Below are positions 44,857 to 53,051 of a stretch of DNA of 64,000 nucleotides, piece by piece (positions within the stretch are counted from its first letter, which is position 1; each line of letters begins with the position of its first letter). A model generated the notes under the pieces. The model was not told the DNA's origin, did not search any database, and saw only the letters and a program-made list of their open reading frames with translations. A program made the translations under genes and the position numbers. Origin of the DNA: Thalassobacillus devorans MSP14 (GTDB lineage: Bacteria; Bacillota; Bacilli; Bacillales; Halobacillaceae); NCBI RefSeq assembly GCF_000496835.1, contig NZ_KI543237.1, positions 846,641 to 910,640 on the forward strand, given 5' to 3'.

Positions 44857-44882
44857 TAAAGGGCACTTTTGTGTCCTTTTTT
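44857..44882 (+). terminator. Possible attenuator in the cysK leader
   Basis: AAAGGGCAC pairs with GTGTCCTTT (one mismatch) around TTTT, followed by T. It lies between the promoter at 44746 and cysK. A TATAAT at 44927 downstream could be a second start with a weak -35. Confidence 0.55.
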
Positions 44883-44973
44883 ATATGAGCCAACCAATTC
44901 CTATCACCTTAGTAGGTATTAGAGTTTATAATATGTTAAAATACTATATATATGATGCAAAGGATGTGACGGC

Positions 44974-45903
44974 ATGAAAGTTGTAAATAATATGGCAGAA
45001 TTGATCGGAGATACACCACTGGTCAAACTGAATCGTCTTTCTCCCGAAAATGGGGCGGATATATACTTGAAACTTGAAATGTTCAACCCTAGCGGCAGCG
45101 TAAAAGACCGTGCTGCTTACAATATGATTGTAGAAGCTGAAAAAGCAGGTCATTTGAAAGAAGGCTCCGTCATCATTGAGCCGACAAGTGGAAATACCGG
45201 TATAGGTCTGGCTATGAATGCTGCAGCTAGAGGCTACCGTGCTATCCTTGTCATGCCGGACACCATGACACAGGAACGAATCAATTTGCTAAAAGCTTAC
45301 GGCGCAGAAATCATTTTGACACCTGGAGCTGATAAAATGCCTGGTGCCATTGAGAAGGCCAAAGAACTGGTAGCTGAAACTCCAGGAGGATTCATGCCGA
45401 TGCAATTTGAAAATGAAGCCAACCCTGATGCCCATCGGTACACTACTGCTACGGAAATTATTAAAGCGATGGAAGAGTTAGGCAAACCATTATCGGCTTT
45501 TGTGTCCACAGCGGGTACCGGTGGAACAATTACAGGCACAGGAGAAGAGCTAAAAAAACATTTTTCCGATATGACCATTCATGTGGCAGAGCCAGCAGGC
45601 TCCCCTGTATTATCAGGCGGAAAGCCAGGCAAGCATAAACTTGTCGGCACAAGCCCGGGATTCATTCCAAGCATCTTGAACCAGGAAGTCTATGACGAAA
45701 TTTTCAAAATCGAAGATGATGATGCTTATGATATCACCCGTCGGTTAGCACGTGAAGAAGGAATTCTTGTTGGAACTTCTGCAGGCGCAGCCTGCTATGC
45801 AGCTATCCAGGTCGCGAAACAGAAGAACCCGGGCGAAGTGATTGTCGCCATCGCACCGGATACAGGTGAACGCTACCTATCCGGCGATTTATTCCGTGTT
45901 TGA
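44974..45903 (+). CDS. cysK: Cysteine synthase A (O-acetylserine sulfhydrylase)
   Basis: 309 residues. The PLP lysine is K44 in NPSGSVKDRAAYNM; TSGNTGIGLA binds substrate and the phosphate loop is STAGTGGTITG. The end GTSAGAACYAAIQVA binds PLP. It makes cysteine from O-acetylserine and sulfide. A CymR-type control is possible, since the AT-rich stretch 44906-44935 resembles CymR sites as I remember them, but I cannot verify that. AAAGGATGTG precedes the ATG. Confidence 0.95.
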   Translation: MKVVNNMAELIGDTPLVKLNRLSPENGADIYLKLEMFNPSGSVKDRAAYNMIVEAEKAGHLKEGSVIIEPTSGNTGIGLAMNAAARGYRAILVMPDTMTQERINLLKAYGAEIILTPGADKMPGAIEKAKELVAETPGGFMPMQFENEANPDAHRYTTATEIIKAMEELGKPLSAFVSTAGTGGTITGTGEELKKHFSDMTIHVAEPAGSPVLSGGKPGKHKLVGTSPGFIPSILNQEVYDEIFKIEDDDAYDITRRLAREEGILVGTSAGAACYAAIQVAKQKNPGEVIVAIAPDTGERYLSGDLFRV

Positions 45904-45974
45904 GAACTGAAGCTTAAGTGCCTAGCTGGTAATGACGTTTTAAGAAAAACGCCACGGCTTGTGCGGAATAGAGG

Positions 45975-46014
45975 CAGCCCGATCCATTACACTAATGGTC
46001 GGGCTGCTTTTTTC
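45975..46014 (+). terminator. Terminator of cysK
   Basis: GCAGCCCGA.CCATTA pairs with TAATGG.TCGGGCTGC, followed by TTTTTT. Confidence 0.93.
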
Positions 46015-46060
46015 ATATTCACGCTTCATCTTTTTCCGGAATACTAGACGGCGGCACTTC

Positions 46061-46672
46061 CTATACACGATAAAGGTCGCGAAAACGTAAATGCCAGCCT
46101 AAGTGATAGGAAAGCACTCTGAGCAGGATAATCACAAAAAATAAGAGGTACATCTCAAATGTCTGATTGACGTCCACCCATTCTAATCCAATGGCTAAAC
46201 CCGCAAGCATAGCCCATACAGCATAGATTTCCTGGTGCAGTACCATCGGTTTCCGCTGGGCTAACACATCCCTTGTCATCCCCCCGCCGACTCCTGTCAA
46301 AATAGCTGCAAAAATTACTCCTCCGAGAGGAAATCCTGTATCCACCGCAAAGGCAGCTCCCTGGATAGCAAAGGCAGATAAACCGATAGCATCCAGATAG
46401 ATGTTCCAGCGGTCCCAAAACATGACCCAGTTTTTAGGGAAAAAGTAAACGATCGCTATCGTCGACACGGCTATGTAAAATAGATAGCCCTGCTCCCACA
46501 CATGGACTACCGGTAAGTCTAAAGCGATATTCCTGATAATACCACCCGCAAAAGGAGTAGCGATTCCCAACATGAAAGTGCCAAATATATCGTACCGCTC
46601 GCTCAAAGCAACAATTGCCCCACTAAAAGCAAAAGCAGCCACAGCAATAATATTAAGTAAATCCCAAGCCAT
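46061..46672 (-). CDS. yvgT: Trimeric intracellular cation channel family protein (UPF0126, YvgT-like)
   Basis: 203 residues from ATG at 46672 (AAGGAG 9 bases upstream). Seven short hydrophobic segments arranged as two repeats, each with the glycine-rich signature: GIATPFAGGIIRNI and TGVGGGMTRDVLAQRKP. Homologues are TRIC-type K+/cation channels. It follows cysK tail-to-tail and is a single-gene unit. Confidence 0.9.
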   Translation of the reverse strand: MAWDLLNIIAVAAFAFSGAIVALSERYDIFGTFMLGIATPFAGGIIRNIALDLPVVHVWEQGYLFYIAVSTIAIVYFFPKNWVMFWDRWNIYLDAIGLSAFAIQGAAFAVDTGFPLGGVIFAAILTGVGGGMTRDVLAQRKPMVLHQEIYAVWAMLAGLAIGLEWVDVNQTFEMYLLFFVIILLRVLSYHLGWHLRFRDLYRV

Positions 46673-46893
46673 TGTGAATTTCTCCTTGTCATCCATTATA
46701 CTTAATATTATCAGGATTACCTGTTGACCACCAATGATTTTTGTTTTTTAGTAAGGTCCTGCCAGGTTAAAAGAACCTTTCTACAATCTATTTCCCTGCT
46801 TTTCTATTAGTGTTGCAATTTGCCACAAGGAAATATGATGATTATGCAGAATTACTAACTATAGAAGTATGGCTACAGTGAGGAAGCGGTTAA

Positions 46894-47418
46894 ATGAGAA
46901 CATGGCTGATTAAGCTTAGAAAAGAAAAAATGTACACGCAGCAGGAAGTAGCATCAAAGGTTCATATCGATCGGGCATACTACGCTCAAATCGAAAACGG
47001 AGCACGCAATCCCAGTATATTTGTCGCTAAACAAATTGCAGATTTTTTTCATATCCACCCATCTGTTTTTTTCACAGAACACATCAGCGATCCTTTTCAA
47101 ACCGCCTTGCTGAGCTCACCAGTGGTACTGGCCCATTGTGGAAAAGATTTACGTTACACCTGGGTTTTTAACGCCCCTTCCCATTATAGTGAGAATTCCC
47201 TACTGGGAAAAAGGGATGATGAATTGGGTTCCAGCGAGGGAATGCTCACCTTAATGAAAATGAAACGCGAAGTAATCAAGGAAGGAAAGCCGCTTCGTAA
47301 AACCATCCGTTTTGAAAGACCGGAAGGATGTACCATTTACGATGTATTCGCCCAGCCTATATGGGATGAAGAAGGTAACATCACTGGCGCTGCCACTTGT
47401 GCCACGAAGCTTTCCTGA
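46894..47418 (+). CDS. XRE-type HTH regulator with a C-terminal PAS-like domain
   Basis: 174 residues. Residues 1-60 are a Cro/CI HTH (LRKEKMYTQQEVASKVHIDRAYYAQIENGARNPSIFVAKQIADFF). Residues about 80-174 look like a PAS fold: LRYTWVFNAP..., LLGKRDDELGS, a helix with two EV/K segments and FERPEGCTIYDVFAQPIWDEEGNITGAAT, which matches the PAS core ending in a strand of the form P(V/I)xDExGxIxG. PAS-HTH pairings usually have the opposite order or a kinase. A cysteine sits in the PAS domain at GCTIYD. The sda-like gene follows by 22 bases and is probably co-transcribed. Confidence 0.8.
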   Translation: MRTWLIKLRKEKMYTQQEVASKVHIDRAYYAQIENGARNPSIFVAKQIADFFHIHPSVFFTEHISDPFQTALLSSPVVLAHCGKDLRYTWVFNAPSHYSENSLLGKRDDELGSSEGMLTLMKMKREVIKEGKPLRKTIRFERPEGCTIYDVFAQPIWDEEGNITGAATCATKLS

Positions 47419-47440
47419 CTTTTGAAAGGAGTACCTACAC

Positions 47441-47593
47441 ATGGAAAACCTATCCTATGAAATGTTAATCCAGGCTTATCGCGCTGCACTTAAGCTGAAT
47501 GTGGATGATGAATTTATAGAGCTGCTGAAGCAGGAAATGAAGCGCCGGGAAAGGCAGCAGGACAATGCTCCAGGTTTCCGCTCTACGAGATAG
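47441..47593 (+). CDS. sda: Sda-like inhibitor of sporulation histidine kinases
   Basis: 50 residues, with ATG 12 bases after the end of AAAGGAG. The sequence MENLSYEMLIQAYRAALKL followed by DDEFIELLKQEMKRR fits the Sda helical hairpin (B. subtilis Sda: LSDELLIESY..., FIELIENEIKRR), plus a basic C-terminal tail of about 14 residues (RQQDNAPGFRSTR). Sda blocks KinA autophosphorylation when replication is disturbed. It is too short for many gene callers. Unlike B. subtilis sda, it stands directly behind an XRE-PAS regulator. I saw no cluster of DnaA boxes upstream. Confidence 0.82.
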   Translation: MENLSYEMLIQAYRAALKLNVDDEFIELLKQEMKRRERQQDNAPGFRSTR

Positions 47594-47609
47594 CCTCCTT
47601 TAAGACAAG

Positions 47610-47636
47610 AAAAAAGGACGCAGATCGTCTACGTCC
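47610..47636 (-). terminator. Terminator of the aconitase gene
   Basis: Minus strand GGACG.AGA pairs with TCT.CGTCC, followed by a run of T. It stands 21 bases after the aconitase stop. Confidence 0.8.
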
Positions 47637-47657
47637 CTATAGTCTTCCTGTATTTAT

Positions 47658-49607
47658 TCACCGATGCAAACGTTCCTTCACCCAGTTGATCAAACCACCC
47701 ATAAGGATGAACTCTAACTGACGCGGTGAAAGTGCATGCTCTACTTTGATGGATTTATCTTTCCCTTTCACTTTTACTTCAAATCGATTGCTTTCTTTAA
47801 TTTTCTCCCTTAATTCCTCAAACTGTAATACGTCTCCTTGTTCTAACTCTTTCCAATCTGACTCATCGACAAATGTGACCGGCAGGATACCGAAGTTAGC
47901 CAGATTCTGCCAGTGTATTCTGGCAAAGTCCTTAACAAGCGCGACCCTCAAACCAAGATATCGGGGAGCTAATGCAGCATGTTCACGACTGGACCCTTGT
48001 CCGTAGTTTTGTCCACCCACAATAGCGTGGCCACCATGGTCACGAATATCCATGGCCCGATCATAATAGGTCTCATCAACAATTTCAAAGCAAAACTTAC
48101 TGATCTCAGGAAGATTACTTCGGTATGGAAGCACTCTTGCTCCTCCAGCCAGGATTTCATCCGTTGATATGTCGTCACCCATTTTCAGTAATACAGGAAG
48201 TTCTAAATTTTTCGGAAGTCCTTCCATTTTCGGAATGGTAGCTATATTCGGCCCCTTCACCAACTCTACCTGCTTAGCCTCTTCTTCTGGTAAAGGCTCC
48301 TGCAATAAATCAACGTCAACTGTTGGGTTTTCAGGTTCGTGAACTTCCGGGTAATCCATATCAAGTGTACGCGGGTCTGTGATCACACCAGTAAGCGCAG
48401 ATGCAGCCGCCGTCTCCGGACTGACAAGAAATACACGATCCTCTTTGGTCCCGGACCTGCCAGGGAAGTTACGCGGCGTAGTCCGTAAGCTGTTTCTGTC
48501 AGTCGCCGGAGCCTGACCCATACCGATACAACCATTACAGCCTGCTTGATGCAAACGTCCTCCTGATTGGATGAAGTTAGCGATATGGCCTTCTTTCGAA
48601 AGATCAAGCAACATTTGTCTGGAAGTAGGGTTCAAATCAAACGAAACATTTTCTGCCACTTTACGACCCTCTACCATTTTTGAAGCAATGGCAAAATCAC
48701 GGTAGCCGGGGTTGGCAGATGATCCGATATATGCCTGATAAATCGGTTCGCCGGCTACTTCACGGACAGGAACAACATTTCCAGGACTTGTCGGCTTGGC
48801 AATCATCGGCTCTAATTCTGAAAGATTGATTTCTTCTTCCAAATCATACGTGGCACCTTCATCCGCTTTAAGTTCTATCCATTCCTCTTCTCTCTGTTCC
48901 TGTTTCATGAAGCGCTTCGTTTCGTCGTCTGATGGAAAAATAGTGCCTGTCGCACCAAGCTCTGCTCCCATATTGGCGATAACATGCCGATCCATTGCAG
49001 ACAGGTTCTTGACCCCTGGTCCATAATATTCAAAGACATGATTTGCCGCCGCCTTCACGCCATGTCTTCGAAGCATTTCCAGGATAACATCCTTGGCGCT
49101 TACCCAATCTGGTAATTCTCCGGTCACTTTTACGCCCCACACTTTCGGCATTTTCACATAAAACGGTTCCCCTGCAATCGCCATCGCTACATCAATTCCA
49201 CCGGCGCCGATTGCCAGCATACCCATGCAGCCATTGGCACATGTGTGGCTGTCGGAACCTAACAACGTCTTACCGGGCCTTGCCAGACGCTGCATGTGAA
49301 CAGGGTGGCTGACACCGTTTCCAGGTTTACTGTAGTAAAGTCCGAAGCGCTTAGCAGCACTTTGCAAAAACAAGTGGTCATCAGGATTCTTGCTGTCCTC
49401 TTGAATCAAATTATGGTCCACATACTGAGCAGAAGCTTCTGTCTTGGCTCGATCGACACCCATTGCTTCCAATTCCAGCATAACCATTGTTCCGGTAGCA
49501 TCCTGGGTGAGGGTCTGGTCGATTTTCAGACCGATTTCTTCCCCTGGAGTCATTTCACCTTCAACAAGATGATCTTTAATCAGTTTTTGAGCTACATTCA
49601 AGCCCAT
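47658..49607 (-). CDS. Aconitate hydratase, short Aquifex-type family
   Basis: 649 residues from ATG at 49607 (AAGGAGG upstream; an extension to 49652 has no site). LeuC/aconitase fold in the order of the [4Fe-4S] cluster residues: Cys in GSDSHTCANG, and the pair in AGCNGCIGM, then GRSGTKEDRVFLVSPETAAASAL and the swivelling domain with NYGQGSSREHAALAP. Much shorter than CitB-type aconitase (about 900). It could isomerise citrate or related substrates in a branch pathway; there is no gltA or icd beside it. Confidence 0.88.
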   Translation of the reverse strand: MGLNVAQKLIKDHLVEGEMTPGEEIGLKIDQTLTQDATGTMVMLELEAMGVDRAKTEASAQYVDHNLIQEDSKNPDDHLFLQSAAKRFGLYYSKPGNGVSHPVHMQRLARPGKTLLGSDSHTCANGCMGMLAIGAGGIDVAMAIAGEPFYVKMPKVWGVKVTGELPDWVSAKDVILEMLRRHGVKAAANHVFEYYGPGVKNLSAMDRHVIANMGAELGATGTIFPSDDETKRFMKQEQREEEWIELKADEGATYDLEEEINLSELEPMIAKPTSPGNVVPVREVAGEPIYQAYIGSSANPGYRDFAIASKMVEGRKVAENVSFDLNPTSRQMLLDLSKEGHIANFIQSGGRLHQAGCNGCIGMGQAPATDRNSLRTTPRNFPGRSGTKEDRVFLVSPETAAASALTGVITDPRTLDMDYPEVHEPENPTVDVDLLQEPLPEEEAKQVELVKGPNIATIPKMEGLPKNLELPVLLKMGDDISTDEILAGGARVLPYRSNLPEISKFCFEIVDETYYDRAMDIRDHGGHAIVGGQNYGQGSSREHAALAPRYLGLRVALVKDFARIHWQNLANFGILPVTFVDESDWKELEQGDVLQFEELREKIKESNRFEVKVKGKDKSIKVEHALSPRQLEFILMGGLINWVKERLHR

Positions 49608-49721
49608 TTTATTCCTCCTTTTCTTCTCAGAAACAATTGTAAGTATTTCCAATAATCATATATTCAGCCTATATATCCCATTACCCGCAACTGGAGTGGA
49701 GTATTCCCTGTATTTTTCCAT

Positions 49722-49751
49722 GAAAAATACACCCGCATATCTATGCGGGTG
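49722..49751 (-). terminator. Terminator of cstB
   Basis: Minus strand CACCCGCAT pairs with ATGCGGGTG around four bases, followed by TATTTTTC. Confidence 0.85.
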
Positions 49752-49764
49752 CTTCATAAATTAC

Positions 49765-51177
49765 TTATTTCTCTTTTACTACTGGAAGATCTTCTTTAAC
49801 CCAGGCATCGTATCCACCTTCAAGGTTTTTCACGCCTTTAAAGCCGTTCTTTTGCAGGACACTGGTTGCAATGGCAGAACGGGCTCCAGACAGACAATGG
49901 ACGACAGGAGTTTTGCCTTCTGGAATTTTATCGAGATTGTCTGGAAGAGTACCAACGAAGATATGCTCAGCATCTTCTAAGTGCCCTTCATTCCACTCTG
50001 ACTCTTCACGAACATCGATGGTGACATAGTCATCATCTTTCTGGTATTTATCACGCAGCTCTTTTGGCGAAATGTTCTCATAAGTTTCCAGGTTGGACTG
50101 TTTAGAGACATCCTCTGCCTTTACATACGCTACCGCACGGTCAAGCCCGATCGATTGCAGAGTAAGGTTGATATCATAAGTGTTTTCCTCATCAGCGATC
50201 AATACGATATCTTTATCATAATCCATCATCCAGCCAGCCCAATTGGCAAATGACTTATTAAATGGAATATTGATCGTTCCCTCTATATGACCCTTAGCAA
50301 ATTCCTGCTTAGGACGGGTATCCAGTATAATCGTATCGTCATTCTTATAACTATCCAGTTTATCGATAGAAATCTGCTCTAAGTCTTTATCTTCCAGGAA
50401 ATCCGGACCTTCTTTATTAATTTTCTTCATCATAGCGAAATATTTCGGCGGTTCTGGCTGCCCGTCAAGAAGACTCTTAACAAATTCATCTTCAATGTCT
50501 TCTTTAACTGCCCAGTTATTGAGTTTTTCATAACCTACAGTAGAAAGAGGTACAGCGCCTAATGACTTACCACAGGCACTTCCGGCACCATGCCCTGGCC
50601 ACAGCTGGACATACTCAGGCAGTTCCTTGAATTTTTTCAGGGATTCAAACATTTGATGCGCACCTTTTTCAGACGTACCTTCTTCTCCTGCTGCTTTTTC
50701 AAGCAAGTCCGGACGTCCGACATCCCCTACAAACACGAAGTCGCCAGTAAAAATACCCATTGGAACTTCCGAGCCGCCTCCTTCATCTGTCAATAAGAAG
50801 GAAATGCTTTCCGGGGTATGGCCCGGTGTATGCATGACATCAAAGCGGACCTTTCCGATATAAAATTTATCTCCATCGTTAAGCAGCTCATGGTCAACAT
50901 CATCTAGATACTGATATTTCCAATCTCCGCCACCTTCGTTGGAAAGATAGAGTTTTGCATTTGTACGCTTAGACAATTCACGAGCTCCGGAAACGAAGTC
51001 TGCATGGATGTGTGTTTCTGTCGTTGCTGTAATGTTGAACCCTTCTGCTTCAGCCGTTTCCAGATAAGGTGTAATATCACGGGCTGGATCGACAACTAGC
51101 GCTTCACCCGTTTTCTGACAACCGACCATATAAGACATCTGCGCAAGATTTTCATCGAAAAAATATTTGAAATACAT
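49765..51177 (-). CDS. cstB: CstB-like persulfide dioxygenase-rhodanese fusion
   Basis: 470 residues in three parts. Residues 1-240 are an ETHE1-like non-heme Fe(II) persulfide dioxygenase (HIHADF with H56, H58 and D60, MHTPGHTPES, GDFVFVGDVGRPDL, LWPGHGAGSACGKSLG). Residues about 275-360 are a rhodanese fold without its cysteine (IVLIADEEN). Residues about 375-470 are an active rhodanese with C428 in VHCLSGARS. This is the CstB architecture of staphylococci, converting persulfides to thiosulfate or sulfite. A CstR-like operator lies upstream, but no cstR or cstA is adjacent. Confidence 0.87.
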   Translation of the reverse strand: MYFKYFFDENLAQMSYMVGCQKTGEALVVDPARDITPYLETAEAEGFNITATTETHIHADFVSGARELSKRTNAKLYLSNEGGGDWKYQYLDDVDHELLNDGDKFYIGKVRFDVMHTPGHTPESISFLLTDEGGGSEVPMGIFTGDFVFVGDVGRPDLLEKAAGEEGTSEKGAHQMFESLKKFKELPEYVQLWPGHGAGSACGKSLGAVPLSTVGYEKLNNWAVKEDIEDEFVKSLLDGQPEPPKYFAMMKKINKEGPDFLEDKDLEQISIDKLDSYKNDDTIILDTRPKQEFAKGHIEGTINIPFNKSFANWAGWMMDYDKDIVLIADEENTYDINLTLQSIGLDRAVAYVKAEDVSKQSNLETYENISPKELRDKYQKDDDYVTIDVREESEWNEGHLEDAEHIFVGTLPDNLDKIPEGKTPVVHCLSGARSAIATSVLQKNGFKGVKNLEGGYDAWVKEDLPVVKEK

Positions 51178-51214
51178 GTAATACCTCCGTTTTTCATTTT
51201 TTCATTGTATATAC

Positions 51215-51244
51215 ATTATATACCCAGTACGGTATATTCGTAAA
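51215..51244 (-). promoter_or_regulatory. Promoter of cstB
   Basis: Minus strand TTTACG (51239-51244), 18-base spacer, TATAAT (51215-51220). The spacer contains almost the whole operator. Confidence 0.55.
51218..51237. promoter_or_regulatory. CstR/CsoR-like operator at the cstB promoter
   Basis: Inverted repeat ATATACC-CAGTAC-GGTATAT. CsoR-family persulfide and copper sensors bind TATACC/GGTATA-type palindromes, so control by persulfide is plausible. Confidence 0.5.
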
Positions 51245-51314
51245 CCTTTAAGCTTCCTCGAAAAGGAGTTCATATATACCCATATCCGTTTGTGCTTCAT
51301 TTAAACTTGGGGTT

Positions 51315-51381
51315 AAAAAAACCGCCATATGAACACACCCTATTGTCCGTTCTAATAACAAAGGTGCAGTTCACAGGCGGC
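51315..51381 (-). terminator. Terminator of the DUF6933-like gene
   Basis: Minus strand: a long imperfect hairpin (GCCGCC...GGCGG with TGAAC.GTTCA and CACC.GGTG inside) followed by TTTTTTT. Confidence 0.7.
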
Positions 51382-51383
51382 TT

Positions 51384-51890
51384 TCATTTATTTTCATTAT
51401 AATAGGCAATCAAAGTATCCAACGGCTTTAATTCTTTCAATGGGGATAAAATAATCCGGTTGTTTTTTTCATTTACTTCGATAGCGTCAATCTCCTCGTA
51501 GGATAATCCTTGCAGGACATGTTCCATCCCAAGCTTTATTTCATTCATCATGCCAAGAACACTGCGGTCATGAGTTTTTGTATAAACAATTTCCTGCCCT
51601 GCCTCCAGGAAATCATCGATGATAGCTTGGTCGACTTTAAGTAATCTTAGCAGCTCTCTTAATGAGCCCATAATGACTTGATCCATATTTTTGAATTGCT
51701 CCTGTTTTAAACCGAACAACGTCAAATTCAGCCCGGTCTCATCATTCATCAATAATATACATTTTCTCCGCTGAATAGTAAAAAAATTCATATGCCATTG
51801 ATAAATTCGCGGGCTATCAACAGCATCTGCAGGCTGAACTTCTTTCTTCAATTCTTTTGCCATTTTAGCTGTAACGCCTATTTGCATCAT
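51384..51890 (-). CDS. DUF6933-like protein
   Basis: 168 residues, soluble. The segment IYQWHMNFFTIQRRKCILLMNDETGLNLTLFGLKQEQFKNMDQVI and the later TKTHDRSVLGMMNE agree with my memory of the DUF6933 pattern (WHAN..TI.RRK.V..MND, TKTHDRSVLG.MNE). Function unknown. It starts with tandem ATGs after AGGTGATTTCAGG. It faces repeat D on its upstream side. Confidence 0.7.
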   Translation of the reverse strand: MMQIGVTAKMAKELKKEVQPADAVDSPRIYQWHMNFFTIQRRKCILLMNDETGLNLTLFGLKQEQFKNMDQVIMGSLRELLRLLKVDQAIIDDFLEAGQEIVYTKTHDRSVLGMMNEIKLGMEHVLQGLSYEEIDAIEVNEKNNRIILSPLKELKPLDTLIAYYNENK

Positions 51891-52017
51891 CCTGAAATCA
51901 CCTACTTCTGTAAAATCGGTCTTTCATCTATTTTTCATCTTAAAGTATAAATCCATACAATCCAAGTAAATCGCTGGCGTAATAATGAACCTTTGAAAAT
52001 TGTTAAACATTTCATAA

Positions 52018-52200
52018 GGGGCTTATTCAACAAAAGGGCCAAAAGTCGAAAACTTGATTTCGAGATATTGTTAGAGTTGAGGGTCTTCGGGAAACGATTC
52101 GCTTTCCCCATTCCTCATATGGTAACGGCCCCAATTGTCTCGAAACTGAGTCTTCAGCAATTGGGAGCTTATCTGGAAAATACGGAGATTTAACGAAGTC
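52018..52200. repeat. Composite palindromic repeat, copy D (core deleted)
   Basis: Left tail GGCTTATTCAACAAAAGGGCC, then ACTTGATTTCGAGATA, as in copy A; right tail TCTCGAAACTGAGTCTTCAG and GGGAGCTTATCTGG, as in copy B. Between them only a stub of the palindrome remains (GATTCGCTTTCC). This copy defines the outer ends of the element. With it, the 423-base gene-free stretch 51891-52313 is largely explained. Confidence 0.8.
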
Positions 52201-52211
52201 TCTAATAAATA

Positions 52212-52257
52212 AACACTTCCAATAGAAGCTGCTATATTCGCTCCTTATGGAAGTGTT
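52212..52257 (-). terminator. Terminator of the tre operon
   Basis: Minus strand AACACTTCCA pairs with TGGAAGTGTT around 26 bases that pair partly, followed by TATTTATT. Confidence 0.65.
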
Positions 52258-52313
52258 CTTCAATGATTTTCTCTTAATGGAAACTAGATTCTCTTTTGCT
52301 TAAATCAGGAAAG

Positions 52314-53027
52314 TTATTTGCTGCGCCGGGCGAAATCCACAAACCTGAATTTATCCGGGCGGTGCCTGGATTCGGTGAATTGAAAGAGGGTGGTATCCTC
52401 CAGATAAACAAAACTGCGGATGACCACCATTTGATCGTGGTTGTTCACATCCAGCAATTCCCGGTCTTCTTCCGACACCGGTTCGACGACAATTTCTTTT
52501 TTTGCATAGCTGATGGCCAACCCCAACTTATTTTCAATATATTCATACAGTGAATCTTCACAAATGGTTTTGGTCAATCCTGGTACAATATCCTGTCGGA
52601 TGTAATCCTTGTCCAGAATGACTTTTTCTCCATCTATATTCCTTGAACGTACAACACGCCAGATTGGAACTTTTTCAGTATTATCCAAAAGCTCGGCTAA
52701 CTTCCTGTCGGGTTCTAACAAGTATAACTCATGTACTTTTGTCTGGATTTGCTGGCCGGATTGATTCGTCAATTCCTTGAAGCTTGTCAGTCCGGAAACA
52801 GGAAACTCATATTTATCACTGTCCAGTACGATCGAGCCTTTCCCTCTCACTTTTTGAATATAACCGTTTTGCGCTAAAAGATGAAGGGCTTTACGGATCG
52901 TTTCCCGTGATGTATCATAACGCACGCAAAGCTCATGCTCAGACGGCAGTCGTTCTCCTGCCTTGAAACTGCCGTCCCTGATAGACATGACGAGTTCATT
53001 GTAGATATCTAAATATTTCTTTTTCAT
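52314..53027 (-). CDS. treR: Trehalose operon repressor TreR (GntR/HutC family)
   Basis: 237 residues. N-terminal winged helix (about 3-70): IYNELVMSIRDGSFKAGERLPSEHELCVRYDTSRETIRKALHLLAQNGYIQKVRGKGSIV. C-terminal UTRA effector domain (about 85-235) with the final EFTESRHRPDKFRFVDFARR typical of TreR. Binding of trehalose 6-phosphate releases it from the two palindromes upstream of the operon. Last gene of the operon, 24 bases after treA. Confidence 0.93.
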   Translation of the reverse strand: MKKKYLDIYNELVMSIRDGSFKAGERLPSEHELCVRYDTSRETIRKALHLLAQNGYIQKVRGKGSIVLDSDKYEFPVSGLTSFKELTNQSGQQIQTKVHELYLLEPDRKLAELLDNTEKVPIWRVVRSRNIDGEKVILDKDYIRQDIVPGLTKTICEDSLYEYIENKLGLAISYAKKEIVVEPVSEEDRELLDVNNHDQMVVIRSFVYLEDTTLFQFTESRHRPDKFRFVDFARRSK

Positions 53028-53051
53028 AGAATCACCATTACCATTTTAACA

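Noticed and set aside
44721-44973. T-box or S-box in the cysK leader
   Set aside because: No T-box sequence (AGGGTGGNACCGCG) and no S-box core; only a simple hairpin with a T run.
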